NCBI RefSeq assembly: GCF_014529625.1
Contig: NZ_CP076039.1
Span: 2,852,001 to 2,916,000 of the forward strand
Source: Candidatus Pelagisphaera phototrophica
Lineage (GTDB): Bacteria; Verrucomicrobiota; Verrucomicrobiia; Opitutales; Opitutaceae
DNA length: 64,000 nucleotides
Reading direction: 5' to 3'
Shown: positions 1 through 9,212 of the stretch, piece after piece
How the letters are laid out: every line of letters starts with the position of its first letter
How positions within the stretch are numbered: position 1 is the stretch's first letter
Translations under genes and position numbers: made by a program
The notes under the pieces: model-generated
The model's database searches: none
Told to the model about the DNA's origin: nothing
What the model saw: the letters and a program-made list of their open reading frames with translations, nothing else

Positions 1-793
1 CGTCCACAAGTGCGGGTTTAGAAAAGCCTTAATCGGACTGAGCGGAGGCATTGATTCAGCGGTCACCGCTGCTCTCGCCGTAAAAGCCCTCGGGAAGGAG
101 AATGTCACCGGTATCGCCCTGCCTTCTTCCATTTCCTCGGACCATAGCAAAAACGACGCGGAAGAACTTGCCCAGAATTTGGGCATCGAATTCCACATGG
201 TTCCAATAGAAGGAATCGTCGCCGCTTCTGAGGCCACTCTGGAGCCTCTTATTAGCCACACGGAAAAAGATGTAACTGAGGAAAACATACAAGCGCGATC
301 TAGAGGACTTCTCCTCATGGCCCTCTCAAACAAATTTGGGGCCCTCCTACTAACCACTGGCAACAAGAGTGAACTTTCCGTGGGCTATTGCACCCTTTAT
401 GGCGACATGTGTGGCGGACTAGCCGTCATTTCTGATCTGCCGAAAGTTAAAGTCTTCGAGCTGGCTCTTCACATGAACCGGGATGGCTTATTGGTTCCGG
501 TCAATACCATAGAAAAGCCCCCTTCCGCCGAACTGCGTCCCGACCAGAAGGACGAAGACAGCTTGCCACCCTACGATGTCCTCGATGGCATTCTCAAAGC
601 CTACGTCGAAGAAGGAAAGTCTAGCAGTGACATTATTGCTCTCGGATATGACACAGACGTAGTGAAAGACATTATACGCAAAGTTGACCTAAACGAATAC
701 AAGCGCAAGCAAGCCGCCCCCGGTTTAAAACTCACTCCCCTCGCCTTCGGCGTCGGCCGCCGTATTCCAATTGTTCAAAAATACGTTTCGTGA
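1..793 (+). CDS. nadE: NAD+ synthetase, C-terminal part (cut by window edge)
   Basis: The reading frame is already open at base 2, so the true start lies before the window. The visible 263 residues form the ATP-pyrophosphatase domain of NAD+ synthetase, which amidates nicotinate adenine dinucleotide to NAD+ in the cytoplasm. The P-loop SGGIDS is near residue 14 of the visible part, followed by the family region around [20 protein letters not shown] and the C-terminal [15 protein letters not shown]. Whether an N-terminal glutaminase domain is present cannot be seen, although the C-terminal layout fits the long glutamine-dependent type. The gene ends 118 bases before hemL on the same strand. 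Confidence 0.93.
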   Translation, partial: VHKCGFRKALIGLSGGIDSAVTAALAVKALGKENVTGIALPSSISSDHSKNDAEELAQNLGIEFHMVPIEGIVAASEATLEPLISHTEKDVTEENIQARSRGLLLMALSNKFGALLLTTGNKSELSVGYCTLYGDMCGGLAVISDLPKVKVFELALHMNRDGLLVPVNTIEKPPSAELRPDQKDEDSLPPYDVLDGILKAYVEEGKSSSDIIALGYDTDVVKDIIRKVDLNEYKRKQAAPGLKLTPLAFGVGRRIPIVQKYVS

Positions 794-911
794 ATACTAT
801 CGCCAACGAAGCACCCAGAGGACACCAAGAATAACCCACGAGCCTCTCGTAAATTAGTGATATCCTAATTCGTGACTTCCGCGTCCTTCGCGGGCAGAAA
901 AACTATCTATT

Positions 912-2189
912 ATGTCAAATTCCTCTGACCTCTTCGAACGAGCCAAGCAACTAATTCCTGGTGGCGTCAACTCGCCTGTGCGGGCATTTCGCTCTGTCGG
1001 TGGCACCCCCTTTTTCACTAAGAAAGCAAATGGAGCCACACTCACCACGGCGGACGATCAGGATCTCATCGACTTCGTCTGCACATGGGGTCCGGCTATC
1101 CATGGTCACAATCATCCTGTGATCCGGGAAGCCATCGCTGAGGCTCTGAACAATGGAACCAGTTTCGGCACGCCTAACCCATACGAAGTCGAGATGGCTG
1201 AACTACTCGTGGAAATGGTGCCATCCTTGGAAAAGATACGCATGGTCAATAGTGGGACCGAAGCCACCATGACGGCCATTCGGCTCGCGCGCGGCTACAC
1301 AAAGCGAAACAAGATCATCAAATTCGAAGGATGCTATCATGGCCACGTTGATTCGCTTCTCATCAAAGCCGGTTCCGGTGCCTTGACACTCGGCAATCCG
1401 GACAGCGCCGGCATTCCTGAGAGCCTGGCCGCGGAAACGATCGTGCTTCCATTTAATGAACTCGAAGCGGTCGCGGCAGCATTTGAGAAGTATAGCGATG
1501 AAATCGCTGGAATTATCCTTGAGCCATATCCCGCTAACATCGGCTTGATCTTTCCAAAGTCGGGATACTTGCAAGGCCTTCGCGATCTCTGCACCCAGTT
1601 TGGTTCTGTGCTCATTTTCGACGAGGTAATGACAGGATTTCGCGTAACCGCAGGTGGAGTACAGACGAAAGAAGGAATCACACCCGACTTGACCACTCTC
1701 GGCAAAATAATCGGCGGCGGTCTTCCTGTGGGTGCCTTGGGCGGCAGAGCCGAAATCATGAATCATCTCGCCCCGCTTGGGCCTGTCTATCAGGCGGGTA
1801 CCTTGAGCGGCAATCCACTTGCCATGGCCGCCGGAATTGCATCGCTCAAGCTTCTCAGGGATAGCGACGCCTACAATCGGCTCGAAAAGTTGGGAACTCA
1901 GGTAAAGGAGGCCATTAGCTCAACCCTGTACGAGATCGGACTGCCCGGCCAGATTCCTCAAGTTGGGTCCATGTTCTGTCTCTACTTCACCGACACACCT
2001 GTCGAAAACCTCGACGAGGCCACCGCGACGGACACTGATAGGTTCAACAAATACTTTCATACTTGTCTGGAAAACGGCGCCTACATCCCTCCCTCGAAAT
2101 ACGAAGGCAATTTCATCTCCACCGCCCACGACCAAGGCGGCATTGACCAAGCATGTGACATATTTGTGAACGCGTTACGATCGTTGTAG
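912..2189 (+). CDS. hemL: Glutamate-1-semialdehyde 2,1-aminomutase
   Basis: This 425-residue protein has the full family length. It is a PLP enzyme that converts glutamate-1-semialdehyde to 5-aminolevulinate in the C5 tetrapyrrole pathway. Family blocks visible are [11 protein letters not shown] near residue 17, the [10 protein letters not shown] region at 111-120, the YHGH block at 142, [10 protein letters not shown] near 235 and the PLP lysine in [10 protein letters not shown] (Lys265). The ATG start gives the conserved N-terminus ([20 protein letters not shown]). It may be co-transcribed with nadE. HemJ, a late enzyme of the same pathway, is at the other end of the window but not linked. 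Confidence 0.96.
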   Translation: MSNSSDLFERAKQLIPGGVNSPVRAFRSVGGTPFFTKKANGATLTTADDQDLIDFVCTWGPAIHGHNHPVIREAIAEALNNGTSFGTPNPYEVEMAELLVEMVPSLEKIRMVNSGTEATMTAIRLARGYTKRNKIIKFEGCYHGHVDSLLIKAGSGALTLGNPDSAGIPESLAAETIVLPFNELEAVAAAFEKYSDEIAGIILEPYPANIGLIFPKSGYLQGLRDLCTQFGSVLIFDEVMTGFRVTAGGVQTKEGITPDLTTLGKIIGGGLPVGALGGRAEIMNHLAPLGPVYQAGTLSGNPLAMAAGIASLKLLRDSDAYNRLEKLGTQVKEAISSTLYEIGLPGQIPQVGSMFCLYFTDTPVENLDEATATDTDRFNKYFHTCLENGAYIPPSKYEGNFISTAHDQGGIDQACDIFVNALRSL

Positions 2190-2259
2190 CGCAAGCGACT
2201 AGCCATACGGTTGCTTTATCCACGTTTGGACAAACTTTTTCTCCGATAATCCAAAATCA

Positions 2260-2559
2260 TCAGACCGAAACCATTGGAGCCATACCGGTCATACCGCCGC
2301 GTTTGGGATCCTCATTTTCCATGTCCAACCGCATCTCCATCCAAGGCTCTGATTGGAGGCGACGCATAAAGCGATGCCCCGTCTCATGCAACAGAAAGCG
2401 CTCTCTTAGACCGGTTGGATTTAGGAGCACCGCATTTTGATGGGCGATGAATCTTCGCACGTGTTCCGAAAGGGCTTGGTTTTCATCCGCCAAGTTTCGA
2501 TTGAAAAATTGGTCTACTTTCGAGCGAGAAAAGTGAGGCGGGCATCCTCCTCGACACAT
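2260..2559 (-). CDS. Unrecognised 99-residue ORF, possibly a gene remnant
   Basis: This is an open frame of 99 codons that I cannot assign to a family. The protein is charged, with a short HETGH stretch near residue 54 and a Met-rich C-terminus. HExxH metalloproteases need a different spacing, so the HETGH resemblance is not evidence of a protease. It has no evident ribosome binding site and lies between hemL and a decayed insertion element, which suggests a leftover piece of a larger gene. It may not be coding at all. Confidence 0.2.
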   Translation of the reverse strand: MCRGGCPPHFSRSKVDQFFNRNLADENQALSEHVRRFIAHQNAVLLNPTGLRERFLLHETGHRFMRRLQSEPWMEMRLDMENEDPKRGGMTGMAPMVSV

Positions 2560-2670
2560 CTAGATTCAGCTCCCCTTCCACTTCGTGGGAAAACGCCTGA
2601 TTTATCTGGTTGAGGTTACGAGAACTGTGCCCCTTGAGTAGTCAGTTTGGGTCAATAGAAAGGAACCATT

Positions 2671-3307
2671 CAAGGAAAAAGATACCCGACCGAACAGAAG
2701 ATCCGCATTCCCCAGAAGGCCTAGAGAAGCGATAAGACGATCTTAGACGTCTGCCGCGATCAGCAAATAAGCGAGCAGACCTTTCACCGCCGGGAAAAGG
2801 GAGTTCGGCATAATGGAGGTCGACCAGGTCAAGTAGCTCAAGGCGCTTCAGAAGGAGAACGCTATACTCAAGCGGATGCTCGCATACGAGATGCTGGGCT
2901 AAGCGCTTTTAAAGGAGGTTCTAGGAAAAAAGCTGTGAACCCCGAGCACAAGCGGCAGATCGCCGGAAAGCTTGTATCCGGGGGCCGCTGCGCCGCGCGT
3001 GCAGCTTGCCGCCAATTCGGGCTGCATCGCAGCACGTTCGCCTATTGGGCGAATCAGGCGGACGATTGGCTATCGAAGCTGAAGTTCGCCGAGTCTCCAA
3101 TCTATATCCGGAAATTAAATACCCGAAAACAGCCGCCTGCTTAAGTGGGAGGGCTGGCTGGTGAAGGCCCCATGGTTCATGCAGCTGCGTCGCGAACTTA
3201 ACCTAGCCGCTCCAGCGAAGAAGCCCACGCGAAGGCGTCGAGGCCCCACCCGACAAACCACACACGAAAGACTTTGTGCGGACGTTAGATTTGCAAGATA
3301 CAGCTAA
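2671..3307 (+). mobile_element. Decayed IS3-family insertion sequence (orfA plus start of orfB)
   Basis: Translating in the original frames recovers an IS3-type OrfA: KRYPTEQKIRI, then DVCRDQQISEQTFHR (helix-turn-helix), then a leucine-zipper-like MEVDQVK, stop, LKALQKENAILKRMLAYEML, stop, ALLKEVLGKK. In-frame stops are TAG at 2834-2836 and TAA at 2900-2902. The A_AAA_AAG slippery site typical of IS3 programmed -1 frameshifting is kept at 2926-2932, with a frame-0 TGA six bases later at 2936. OrfB continues in the -1 frame (2935-3144: NPEHKRQIAGKLV, CRQFGLHRSTFAYW), then shifts frame again to WEGWLV and MQLRRELNLAAPAKKPTRRR up to 3307. The DDE integrase core is missing, so the element is dead. 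Confidence 0.8.
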
Positions 3308-3464
3308 TTCGTCGGGCGTTACGAGTTTTTCCAAGATAGCCTAACCGATAGACGCGAATACGGCGATAGGGAGAGATTCTCTCTTCACCAGTTTCTGGTA
3401 TTTAATTTCTCCGCCTGCAATTTCCGCGAAACGAGGGGCTCCTTATTTATCGATAAGTACACGA

Positions 3465-4523
3465 CTACTCATCCCGTTTCCGATCCTCATCGATATCGGA
3501 CTCGTCGTCACTATCGCTGTCGTCTTCCGCATCTTGGTCCTCACTAACGAGATCGTTTTCAGAACCGTCGTCTTCCTCCGAAGATGTGCTTTCTACATGG
3601 TGAGGATCGCCGTCATGATCAGCGTCGTGGTCGTAGTCGTAATCCGAATGAGATTCATCACTGTTATCGTAACCTTGCGGATCCACTACTTCGTAGTCTG
3701 AGAATTCAGCCTTCTCCTTTTCATCCTCTTTCTTCTTTAAAAATACCGAAACCAAAATGGCGACCTCATACAGCACCCAAAGTGGAATGGCCAAAGCCAA
3801 CTGAGTTATCGGTTCAGGCGGAGTCAATATTGCAGCAGTGATCACGATACTGAGCACGATGTATCGCCGATAGGTTCTTAACTGCTGCGGAGTGACTACT
3901 CCAACCGAAACCAAAACCACAATGGCCAACGGCATCTGAAAAGCGAGCCCCAGACCCAGTATCGTAAAAGTGAGAAACCCAAAATAGTTGCTAGTCGTCC
4001 AAAGAAGCTGAAACCCCAGCAAATTATTAAACCATATTACCGCCATAATCGTTCGCGGCAAAAGAAAAAAGTATCCAAATGTGCAGCCTAGCAGGAAGAG
4101 AATGAGAACAGCAAACGAACCTGGAACGAGGATTTTCTTCTCCCTAACCGTCAATGCCGGCGCAAGGAATCTGCCCGCGTAGTATATAATAACTGGAGAC
4201 GCTACCATTAAACCAATAATAATGCCAATGAGAAGCATAGCCACGAATACACCGGTGACGTTCATAGTCGTCAGCCCAGCGAAAACCACCGCGCGCTCGG
4301 CTTCGGTCAAATGGGAATAATTGGATTCAAGCGGGGAGAGAAGAATATCCTTAACGTCCGTTATGAATATCATCGATGCAATAAAAGCCGCCACGAATAC
4401 GACAAGCGGCTTGAGCAGGGTCCAGCGCAGCTCTTCCAAATGGTCCAGAAAGCCCATTTGCTTCGGATCGCCCGCCCACTTGGGTTCATCGTCTTCTTCT
4501 TCGTATGGTTCGATCTCGCTCAT
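3465..4523 (-). CDS. tatC: Twin-arginine translocase subunit TatC with long acidic tail
   Basis: TatC is the multispanning inner-membrane receptor for twin-arginine signal peptides. The conserved cytoplasmic N-terminal block FLDHLEELR is at about residues 25-33, followed by hydrophobic segments consistent with six membrane helices, ending with the family-typical YEVAILVS region. The protein is 352 residues, against roughly 240-270 for most TatC proteins. The excess is a C-terminal cytoplasmic tail of about 90 residues (from around 263) that is almost entirely Asp, Glu, Ser and His. Neither tatA nor tatB is adjacent. Likely Tat clients in this window are the PhoX-like, DUF1552 and Gfo/Idh proteins. 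Confidence 0.95.
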   Translation of the reverse strand: MSEIEPYEEEDDEPKWAGDPKQMGFLDHLEELRWTLLKPLVVFVAAFIASMIFITDVKDILLSPLESNYSHLTEAERAVVFAGLTTMNVTGVFVAMLLIGIIIGLMVASPVIIYYAGRFLAPALTVREKKILVPGSFAVLILFLLGCTFGYFFLLPRTIMAVIWFNNLLGFQLLWTTSNYFGFLTFTILGLGLAFQMPLAIVVLVSVGVVTPQQLRTYRRYIVLSIVITAAILTPPEPITQLALAIPLWVLYEVAILVSVFLKKKEDEKEKAEFSDYEVVDPQGYDNSDESHSDYDYDHDADHDGDPHHVESTSSEEDDGSENDLVSEDQDAEDDSDSDDESDIDEDRKRDE

Positions 4524-4832
4524 TCAAATTTTCAAATGGTCTAAATGAACAACGGAATCGCATCGAGCAACTTCAATTTGCGAAAGTCCGTGGATCGAGT
4601 TGCAGAGAGAGTTAAGAACGCCTTATATGCCGCTTCACTGAAATTTGGAACGGGAAATCGGGATTCGGGTAGCAACTAAGTTCTGATCCAATCATAAATC
4701 TCTTTACCAATGAGATCGCATCAATCCCATTGACAGACGGCTATCCGTCCTTATGAGGAATCTTTTTCCTAGAGGAAGCCGTCATTTTTCGGGGCCTCTT
4801 ACACATCGCAAATCAACAATAGTTCATTCAGG
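4524..4832. other. Divergent intergenic region between tatC and ppdK
   Basis: This stretch of 309 bases separates two divergently transcribed genes and should carry promoters for both. Apart from the ppdK promoter candidate at 4730-4757 I see no coding sequence or clear RNA structure in it. Confidence 0.5.
4730..4757 (+). promoter_or_regulatory. Candidate sigma70-type promoter of ppdK with an inverted repeat in the spacer
   Basis: A perfect TTGACA lies at 4730-4735 and a weak -10 match TATGAG at 4752-4757, 16 bases apart. Between them is a 5-bp inverted repeat, GACGG-ctat-CCGTC (4736-4749), which could be an operator. It is about 75 bases upstream of the ppdK start. The -10 match is only partial, so the call is tentative. 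Confidence 0.35.
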
Positions 4833-7592
4833 ATGCCATCCAAAAAAACTGCGAAAAAAGCAAAGAAGGTCGCGAGCAAACGCGCTCCAAAGGCCGCTAA
4901 ATACGTTTACTCGTTCGGTAAGAAAACCGACGGTAACGCCAAAATGAAGAACTTGCTTGGCGGCAAGGGAGCCAATCTTGCGGAGATGGCCAGAATCGGT
5001 CTTCCGGTTCCAGGCGGCTTCACAATTACGACGGACGTCTGTGTAGAGTACTACAAAAACGGCCGCGTCTATCCTGCTGCCCTCAAGGGCCAGATCGCTA
5101 CCGCGATCAAGATTTGCGAAAAGGAGAGCGGTAAGAAGTTCGGTGACCAGAAGAACCCTCTTCTGTTCTCCGTTCGCTCGGGCGCTCGCGAGTCCATGCC
5201 AGGCATGATGGACACAATCCTCAACCTTGGTCTTAACGACAAGACGGTAGAGGCTCTCAAGGTGAAGTCTGGTAATGGACGTTTCGCCTACGATTGCTAC
5301 CGCCGTTTCGTTCAAATGTACGGAGACGTCGTAATGGGCGTTCAATCTCGCACGGAAAACGAGCCAGACCCCTTTGAGCACGCACTGCATTTAGTGAAGA
5401 AGGAAGTCGGCGTTACGATTGATTCCGACCTTACTGAAGAAAATAACAAGGAAGTCATCAAGCGTTTCCAGAAACTCATCAAGGATCGCACTGGCGGTGC
5501 ATTTCCACAAGACGTTCAAAAGCAACTCGATGGGGCAGTCAGTGCGGTCTTCAATTCTTGGGAGAACGAAAGGGCCACTCTCTACCGCCAGAAATACGGT
5601 ATCCCGGCAGAATGGGGAACCGCTGTTAACGTCCAGTTGATGGTGTTCGGTAACTTGGGCGACACTTCCGCAACCGGTGTTGCATTCACACGTGACCCTG
5701 CCAATGGCGAGAACGTGTTCTATGGTGAATATCTGATCAACGCTCAGGGTGAGGACGTGGTAGCTGGTGTTCGCACTCCATTCCCAATCGCCCAGCTCGC
5801 TGACGACATGCCTAAGTCTCACAAGGAGCTCAGCGTTGTCCGTAAGAAACTGGAAAAACACTTTGGCGACGTACAGGATTTCGAATTCACGATCGAAGAC
5901 GGAAAGCTCTACATGCTGCAGACGCGTAACGGAAAGCGCACTGGTCTTGCCGCTGTACGCATCGCGGTCGAGATGACCAAGCAGAGGCTCATGACCCAGC
6001 AAACTGCGGTCACCAAGATCCCTGCGGACCAGATCTCGAGCTTGCTTGTTCCGATCTTTGACACGAACGCAATTAAGAAGGCCAAGTTGATGGCAACCGG
6101 TCTTCCCGCAGGCCCTGGCGCGGCTTCGGGCAAAATCGTCTTTAACGCGGCCGATGCGGAGAAAGAAGTCGCATTAGGCAACTCGGTTGTTCTTTGCCGT
6201 GAAGAGACTTCTCCAGAAGACCTGCGTGGCATGATCGCTTCAGACGGGATCCTCACTTCACGAGGAGGTGTTTCGTCTCACGCGGCTCTCGTTGCTCGCC
6301 AAATGGGCAAGGTTTGTATCTGTGGCGCTTCAGACATCCACATCGACTACGCTTCAGCCACTCTCACTGCAGGAAAGATCGTCCTCAAGGAAGGTGACTC
6401 TATTTCTATCGATGGCACCACTGGTGAAATTTTCGCCGGAAGCGTAGCAACCGCACCTTCAGAAGTCTCTCAGGTCCTAGCAGGCAAGATGAAGGCTGAG
6501 AAGAGCTACACCTTCCAGATGTTCAATCAGATAATGAAATGGTCTGACAAGTACCGTACTATGGGAGTTCGCACGAACGCTGATTCTCCGGAGCAGTCCA
6601 AGTCCGCGGTATCCATGGGAGCGGAAGGCATCGGCCTTTGCCGCACCGAACATATGTTCTTCGAAGGCGATCGTATATCCTACATGCGTGAGATGATACT
6701 CGCTCCTTCAGTAGCCGCTCGCAAAGCAGCCCTGAAGAAGCTGCTTCCTTTCCAACGCAAGGACTTCAACGGTCTCTTTAAAGCGATGGAAGGCCGCCCA
6801 GTCACTATTAGATTCCTGGATCCTCCATTGCATGAGTTCTTACCGCACGACGACGCGTCTCGTCGGGACTTGGCAGAGCACTTGGGAGTTTCTCCGGAAA
6901 TAGTTAGCGATCGTGTTCGAGCGCTTCACGAAGAGAACCCAATGCTGGGACATCGTGGATGTCGCCTGGGGATTTCCTACCCGGAAATCACTGAAATGCA
7001 AGCTCGCGCCGTATTCGAAGCTGCCGCTCAGGTACTCAAGCTAAAGCGCAAAATCAAGGTGAAGCCAGAGATCATGATACCTCTGGTGGGTTTCAAGGAT
7101 GAGCTCGACAACCAAGTGGCGATTGTTCACCGCGTCGCAGCTGAGGTTCAGAAAGCTAAGGGCGTAAAGATCGACTACCTCGTAGGCACAATGCTTGAAG
7201 TGCCTCGTGCTTGTGTAACTTCTGCAGAAATCGCGAAAACCGCACAGTTCTTCAGTTTTGGCACCAACGACCTGACTCAGACCACTTTGGGAATGAGTCG
7301 CGACGATGCAGGCAGCTTCCTCAGCAAGTACAAGGACCTCGATATCATTCCGCAGAATCCGTTTGCAACGCTCGACCAAGAAGGCGTTGGCTCATTGGTG
7401 AAGCAAGGTGTCGACGGTGGAAAATCCACAAACCCTGATATCAAATTAGGCATCTGTGGAGAGCATGGAGGCGACCCCGCATCTATCAAATTCTGCCACA
7501 ACGCTGGCCTGTCCTATGTTAGCTGCTCGCCAAATCGCGTTCCAGTGGCGCGTCTCGCCGCCGCCCAAGCAGCGATTGAGGCCGAAGCGTAG
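4833..7592 (+). CDS. ppdK: Pyruvate, phosphate dikinase
   Basis: This enzyme interconverts pyruvate, ATP and phosphate with PEP, AMP and pyrophosphate in the cytoplasm, linking glycolysis and gluconeogenesis. Domain order is nucleotide-binding (residues about 25-380), phosphohistidine swivel domain with [17 protein letters not shown] (catalytic His483), then the PEP/pyruvate barrel ending in [10 protein letters not shown] (Cys875, proton donor). It is 919 residues long, about 40 more than typical PPDKs. The extra part is mostly a Lys/Ala-rich N-terminus ([17 protein letters not shown]) before the first conserved strand YVYSFGKK. The only in-frame ATG giving the conserved domain lies upstream of this extension. 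A strong terminator follows the gene. Confidence 0.97.
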   Translation: MPSKKTAKKAKKVASKRAPKAAKYVYSFGKKTDGNAKMKNLLGGKGANLAEMARIGLPVPGGFTITTDVCVEYYKNGRVYPAALKGQIATAIKICEKESGKKFGDQKNPLLFSVRSGARESMPGMMDTILNLGLNDKTVEALKVKSGNGRFAYDCYRRFVQMYGDVVMGVQSRTENEPDPFEHALHLVKKEVGVTIDSDLTEENNKEVIKRFQKLIKDRTGGAFPQDVQKQLDGAVSAVFNSWENERATLYRQKYGIPAEWGTAVNVQLMVFGNLGDTSATGVAFTRDPANGENVFYGEYLINAQGEDVVAGVRTPFPIAQLADDMPKSHKELSVVRKKLEKHFGDVQDFEFTIEDGKLYMLQTRNGKRTGLAAVRIAVEMTKQRLMTQQTAVTKIPADQISSLLVPIFDTNAIKKAKLMATGLPAGPGAASGKIVFNAADAEKEVALGNSVVLCREETSPEDLRGMIASDGILTSRGGVSSHAALVARQMGKVCICGASDIHIDYASATLTAGKIVLKEGDSISIDGTTGEIFAGSVATAPSEVSQVLAGKMKAEKSYTFQMFNQIMKWSDKYRTMGVRTNADSPEQSKSAVSMGAEGIGLCRTEHMFFEGDRISYMREMILAPSVAARKAALKKLLPFQRKDFNGLFKAMEGRPVTIRFLDPPLHEFLPHDDASRRDLAEHLGVSPEIVSDRVRALHEENPMLGHRGCRLGISYPEITEMQARAVFEAAAQVLKLKRKIKVKPEIMIPLVGFKDELDNQVAIVHRVAAEVQKAKGVKIDYLVGTMLEVPRACVTSAEIAKTAQFFSFGTNDLTQTTLGMSRDDAGSFLSKYKDLDIIPQNPFATLDQEGVGSLVKQGVDGGKSTNPDIKLGICGEHGGDPASIKFCHNAGLSYVSCSPNRVPVARLAAAQAAIEAEA

Positions 7593-7630
7593 AAGGCTTG
7601 CCAATTTCGCTAACCCTACTTTCAACCATT

Positions 7631-7667
7631 GCCCTGCTCCCACTATTGGGAGCAGGGCAATTTTTTC
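7631..7667 (+). terminator. Rho-independent terminator after ppdK
   Basis: A perfect 11-bp stem GCCCTGCTCCC (7631-7641) / GGGAGCAGGGC (7648-7658) encloses a 6-base loop and is followed by AATTTTTTC. It sits 38 bases after the ppdK stop codon. Confidence 0.92.
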
Positions 7668-7768
7668 TCAACAGACAAACTAGCATTTTTGACAAATTCG
7701 TTTAGCTAGTAGGAAGATATTTCATAGACCCTTCAGACTCAAAATTACAGACTAACCCCCTCTCCTCT

Positions 7769-9049
7769 TTGTTCGACCTCGAAGAAAATAGAAAAAAAGT
7801 TCAGAGTGCCCTTCTTATCGGGATTCAACATCCCAAGATGACGCGTCAGGAATCTGAATACTTATTGGCCGAACTCGCGGAACTTACGCGAAATCTGGAT
7901 ATCCCCATAGTGGGCGAGATGATTATCAAGCTCCGCAAGCCCACGCCCGCTTTTCTCGTTGGGAAAGGGAAACTCGAAGAGATCATCAGCATCATTCAAG
8001 AGCAAAAAATAGACGTCATCATTTTCGATGAGGAACTCTCTCCTGCTCAGCAACGAAATTGGGAGCGTGAGTCCAAAATCGCTGTAATTGACCGCCAAGA
8101 GGTGATCATCGACATTTTTTCCGAAAGGGCTCAGACCAAAGAGGCTGTCCTTCAGGTAGCTCTTGCTCGCATGCAGTACTCTCTGCCACGCTTGACCAGA
8201 GCGTGGACTCACTTGAGTCGGCAACGAGGTGGCGGCACAGGTGCCAGAGGCCAAGGTGAAACCCAGCTAGAAGCGGACCGACGCATGATAAACGATCGTA
8301 TTGCGATTACAAAAAAGGAGCTCAAAGAGGTTATCAAACACCGGCACGTACAACGATCCAAGCGCATCCGCCGTCCTGTCCCCACTATTTCAATAGTTGG
8401 ATACACGAATGCTGGTAAATCTTCGCTTCTAAACAAGCTCACTCAGTCAGACGCTCTTGCAGAAGACAAATTATTCGCCACTCTCGATCCCACGACCCGT
8501 CGCCTCGATCTCGACAAAAGCCAACATGTGCTTTTGACTGATACCGTTGGATTTGTGAGACGTCTTCCTCACAGACTCGTCGATGCTTTTAAGGCGACTC
8601 TTGAAGAGGCCGTCGTCGCCGATCTGCTGATACACTTAGTCGATGTCTCGAATCCGGAATTCGAAAGTCACTTTGAGACAACTGAATCGGTATTAGCGGA
8701 AATTGGAGCCACCGAAAACCCAAGGCTCCTCGTTTTCAATAAAATCGACAATTTTGGGGACGAGGGAACCCTTAGCCGGATAAAGCTCCTTCATAAAGAT
8801 GCTCTATACATTAGTGCCGCCACGGGAGAAGGACTTGAGGCTCTAAAAGAAGACATATCGACAGTCCTCAACGCAAAACTCGCCCCCTCCAGAATTGTCA
8901 TACCGCACGATCGTTACGACATCATCTCAAAATTGCACTGCAGTGGAGGTATTCGCCACCAAGAAACCGAAGATGATGGTGTACATATCGAAGGTCTCTT
9001 CCCAGAAAGTGTTCAGGGTATCATCGCACCGTTTATCGTCTCGCAATAG
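7769..9049 (+). CDS. hflX: GTPase HflX
   Basis: HflX is a ribosome-associated GTPase that splits stalled 70S ribosomes under stress. The N-terminal HflX domain holds the glycine-rich RGGGTGARGQGETQLE segment near residues 153-168. The G domain follows with G1 GYTNAGKSS (about 211-219), G3 DTVGF and G4 NKID. At 426 residues it is the usual length. The frame begins with TTG at 7769, preceded by a pyrimidine-rich stretch and no ATG in frame, so the start is not certain. It lies 102 bases past the ppdK terminator and therefore has its own promoter. Confidence 0.94.
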   Translation: MFDLEENRKKVQSALLIGIQHPKMTRQESEYLLAELAELTRNLDIPIVGEMIIKLRKPTPAFLVGKGKLEEIISIIQEQKIDVIIFDEELSPAQQRNWERESKIAVIDRQEVIIDIFSERAQTKEAVLQVALARMQYSLPRLTRAWTHLSRQRGGGTGARGQGETQLEADRRMINDRIAITKKELKEVIKHRHVQRSKRIRRPVPTISIVGYTNAGKSSLLNKLTQSDALAEDKLFATLDPTTRRLDLDKSQHVLLTDTVGFVRRLPHRLVDAFKATLEEAVVADLLIHLVDVSNPEFESHFETTESVLAEIGATENPRLLVFNKIDNFGDEGTLSRIKLLHKDALYISAATGEGLEALKEDISTVLNAKLAPSRIVIPHDRYDIISKLHCSGGIRHQETEDDGVHIEGLFPESVQGIIAPFIVSQ

Positions 9050-9212
9050 CAATTTTCAAGCGGTCAGTGTCAGTCCGCAGATTGAAGATAAGCCACCTTT
9101 ACAATATCGATTTTATTGGCGAAAGTTTTCAACAATATTGAAACAACTCCTTTTTCAATCGTAACACGTCCAAAAATCCACTTTAAACAAACAAGTCGCA
9201 TTGAGCCCTATT

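Noticed and set aside
2260-2559. A zinc metalloprotease call based on the HETGH stretch
   Set aside because: The spacing does not fit HExxH and no other metalloprotease feature is present.
8895-9164. An open frame overlapping the end of hflX
   Set aside because: It is in a shadow frame of the HflX coding sequence and has no features of its own.
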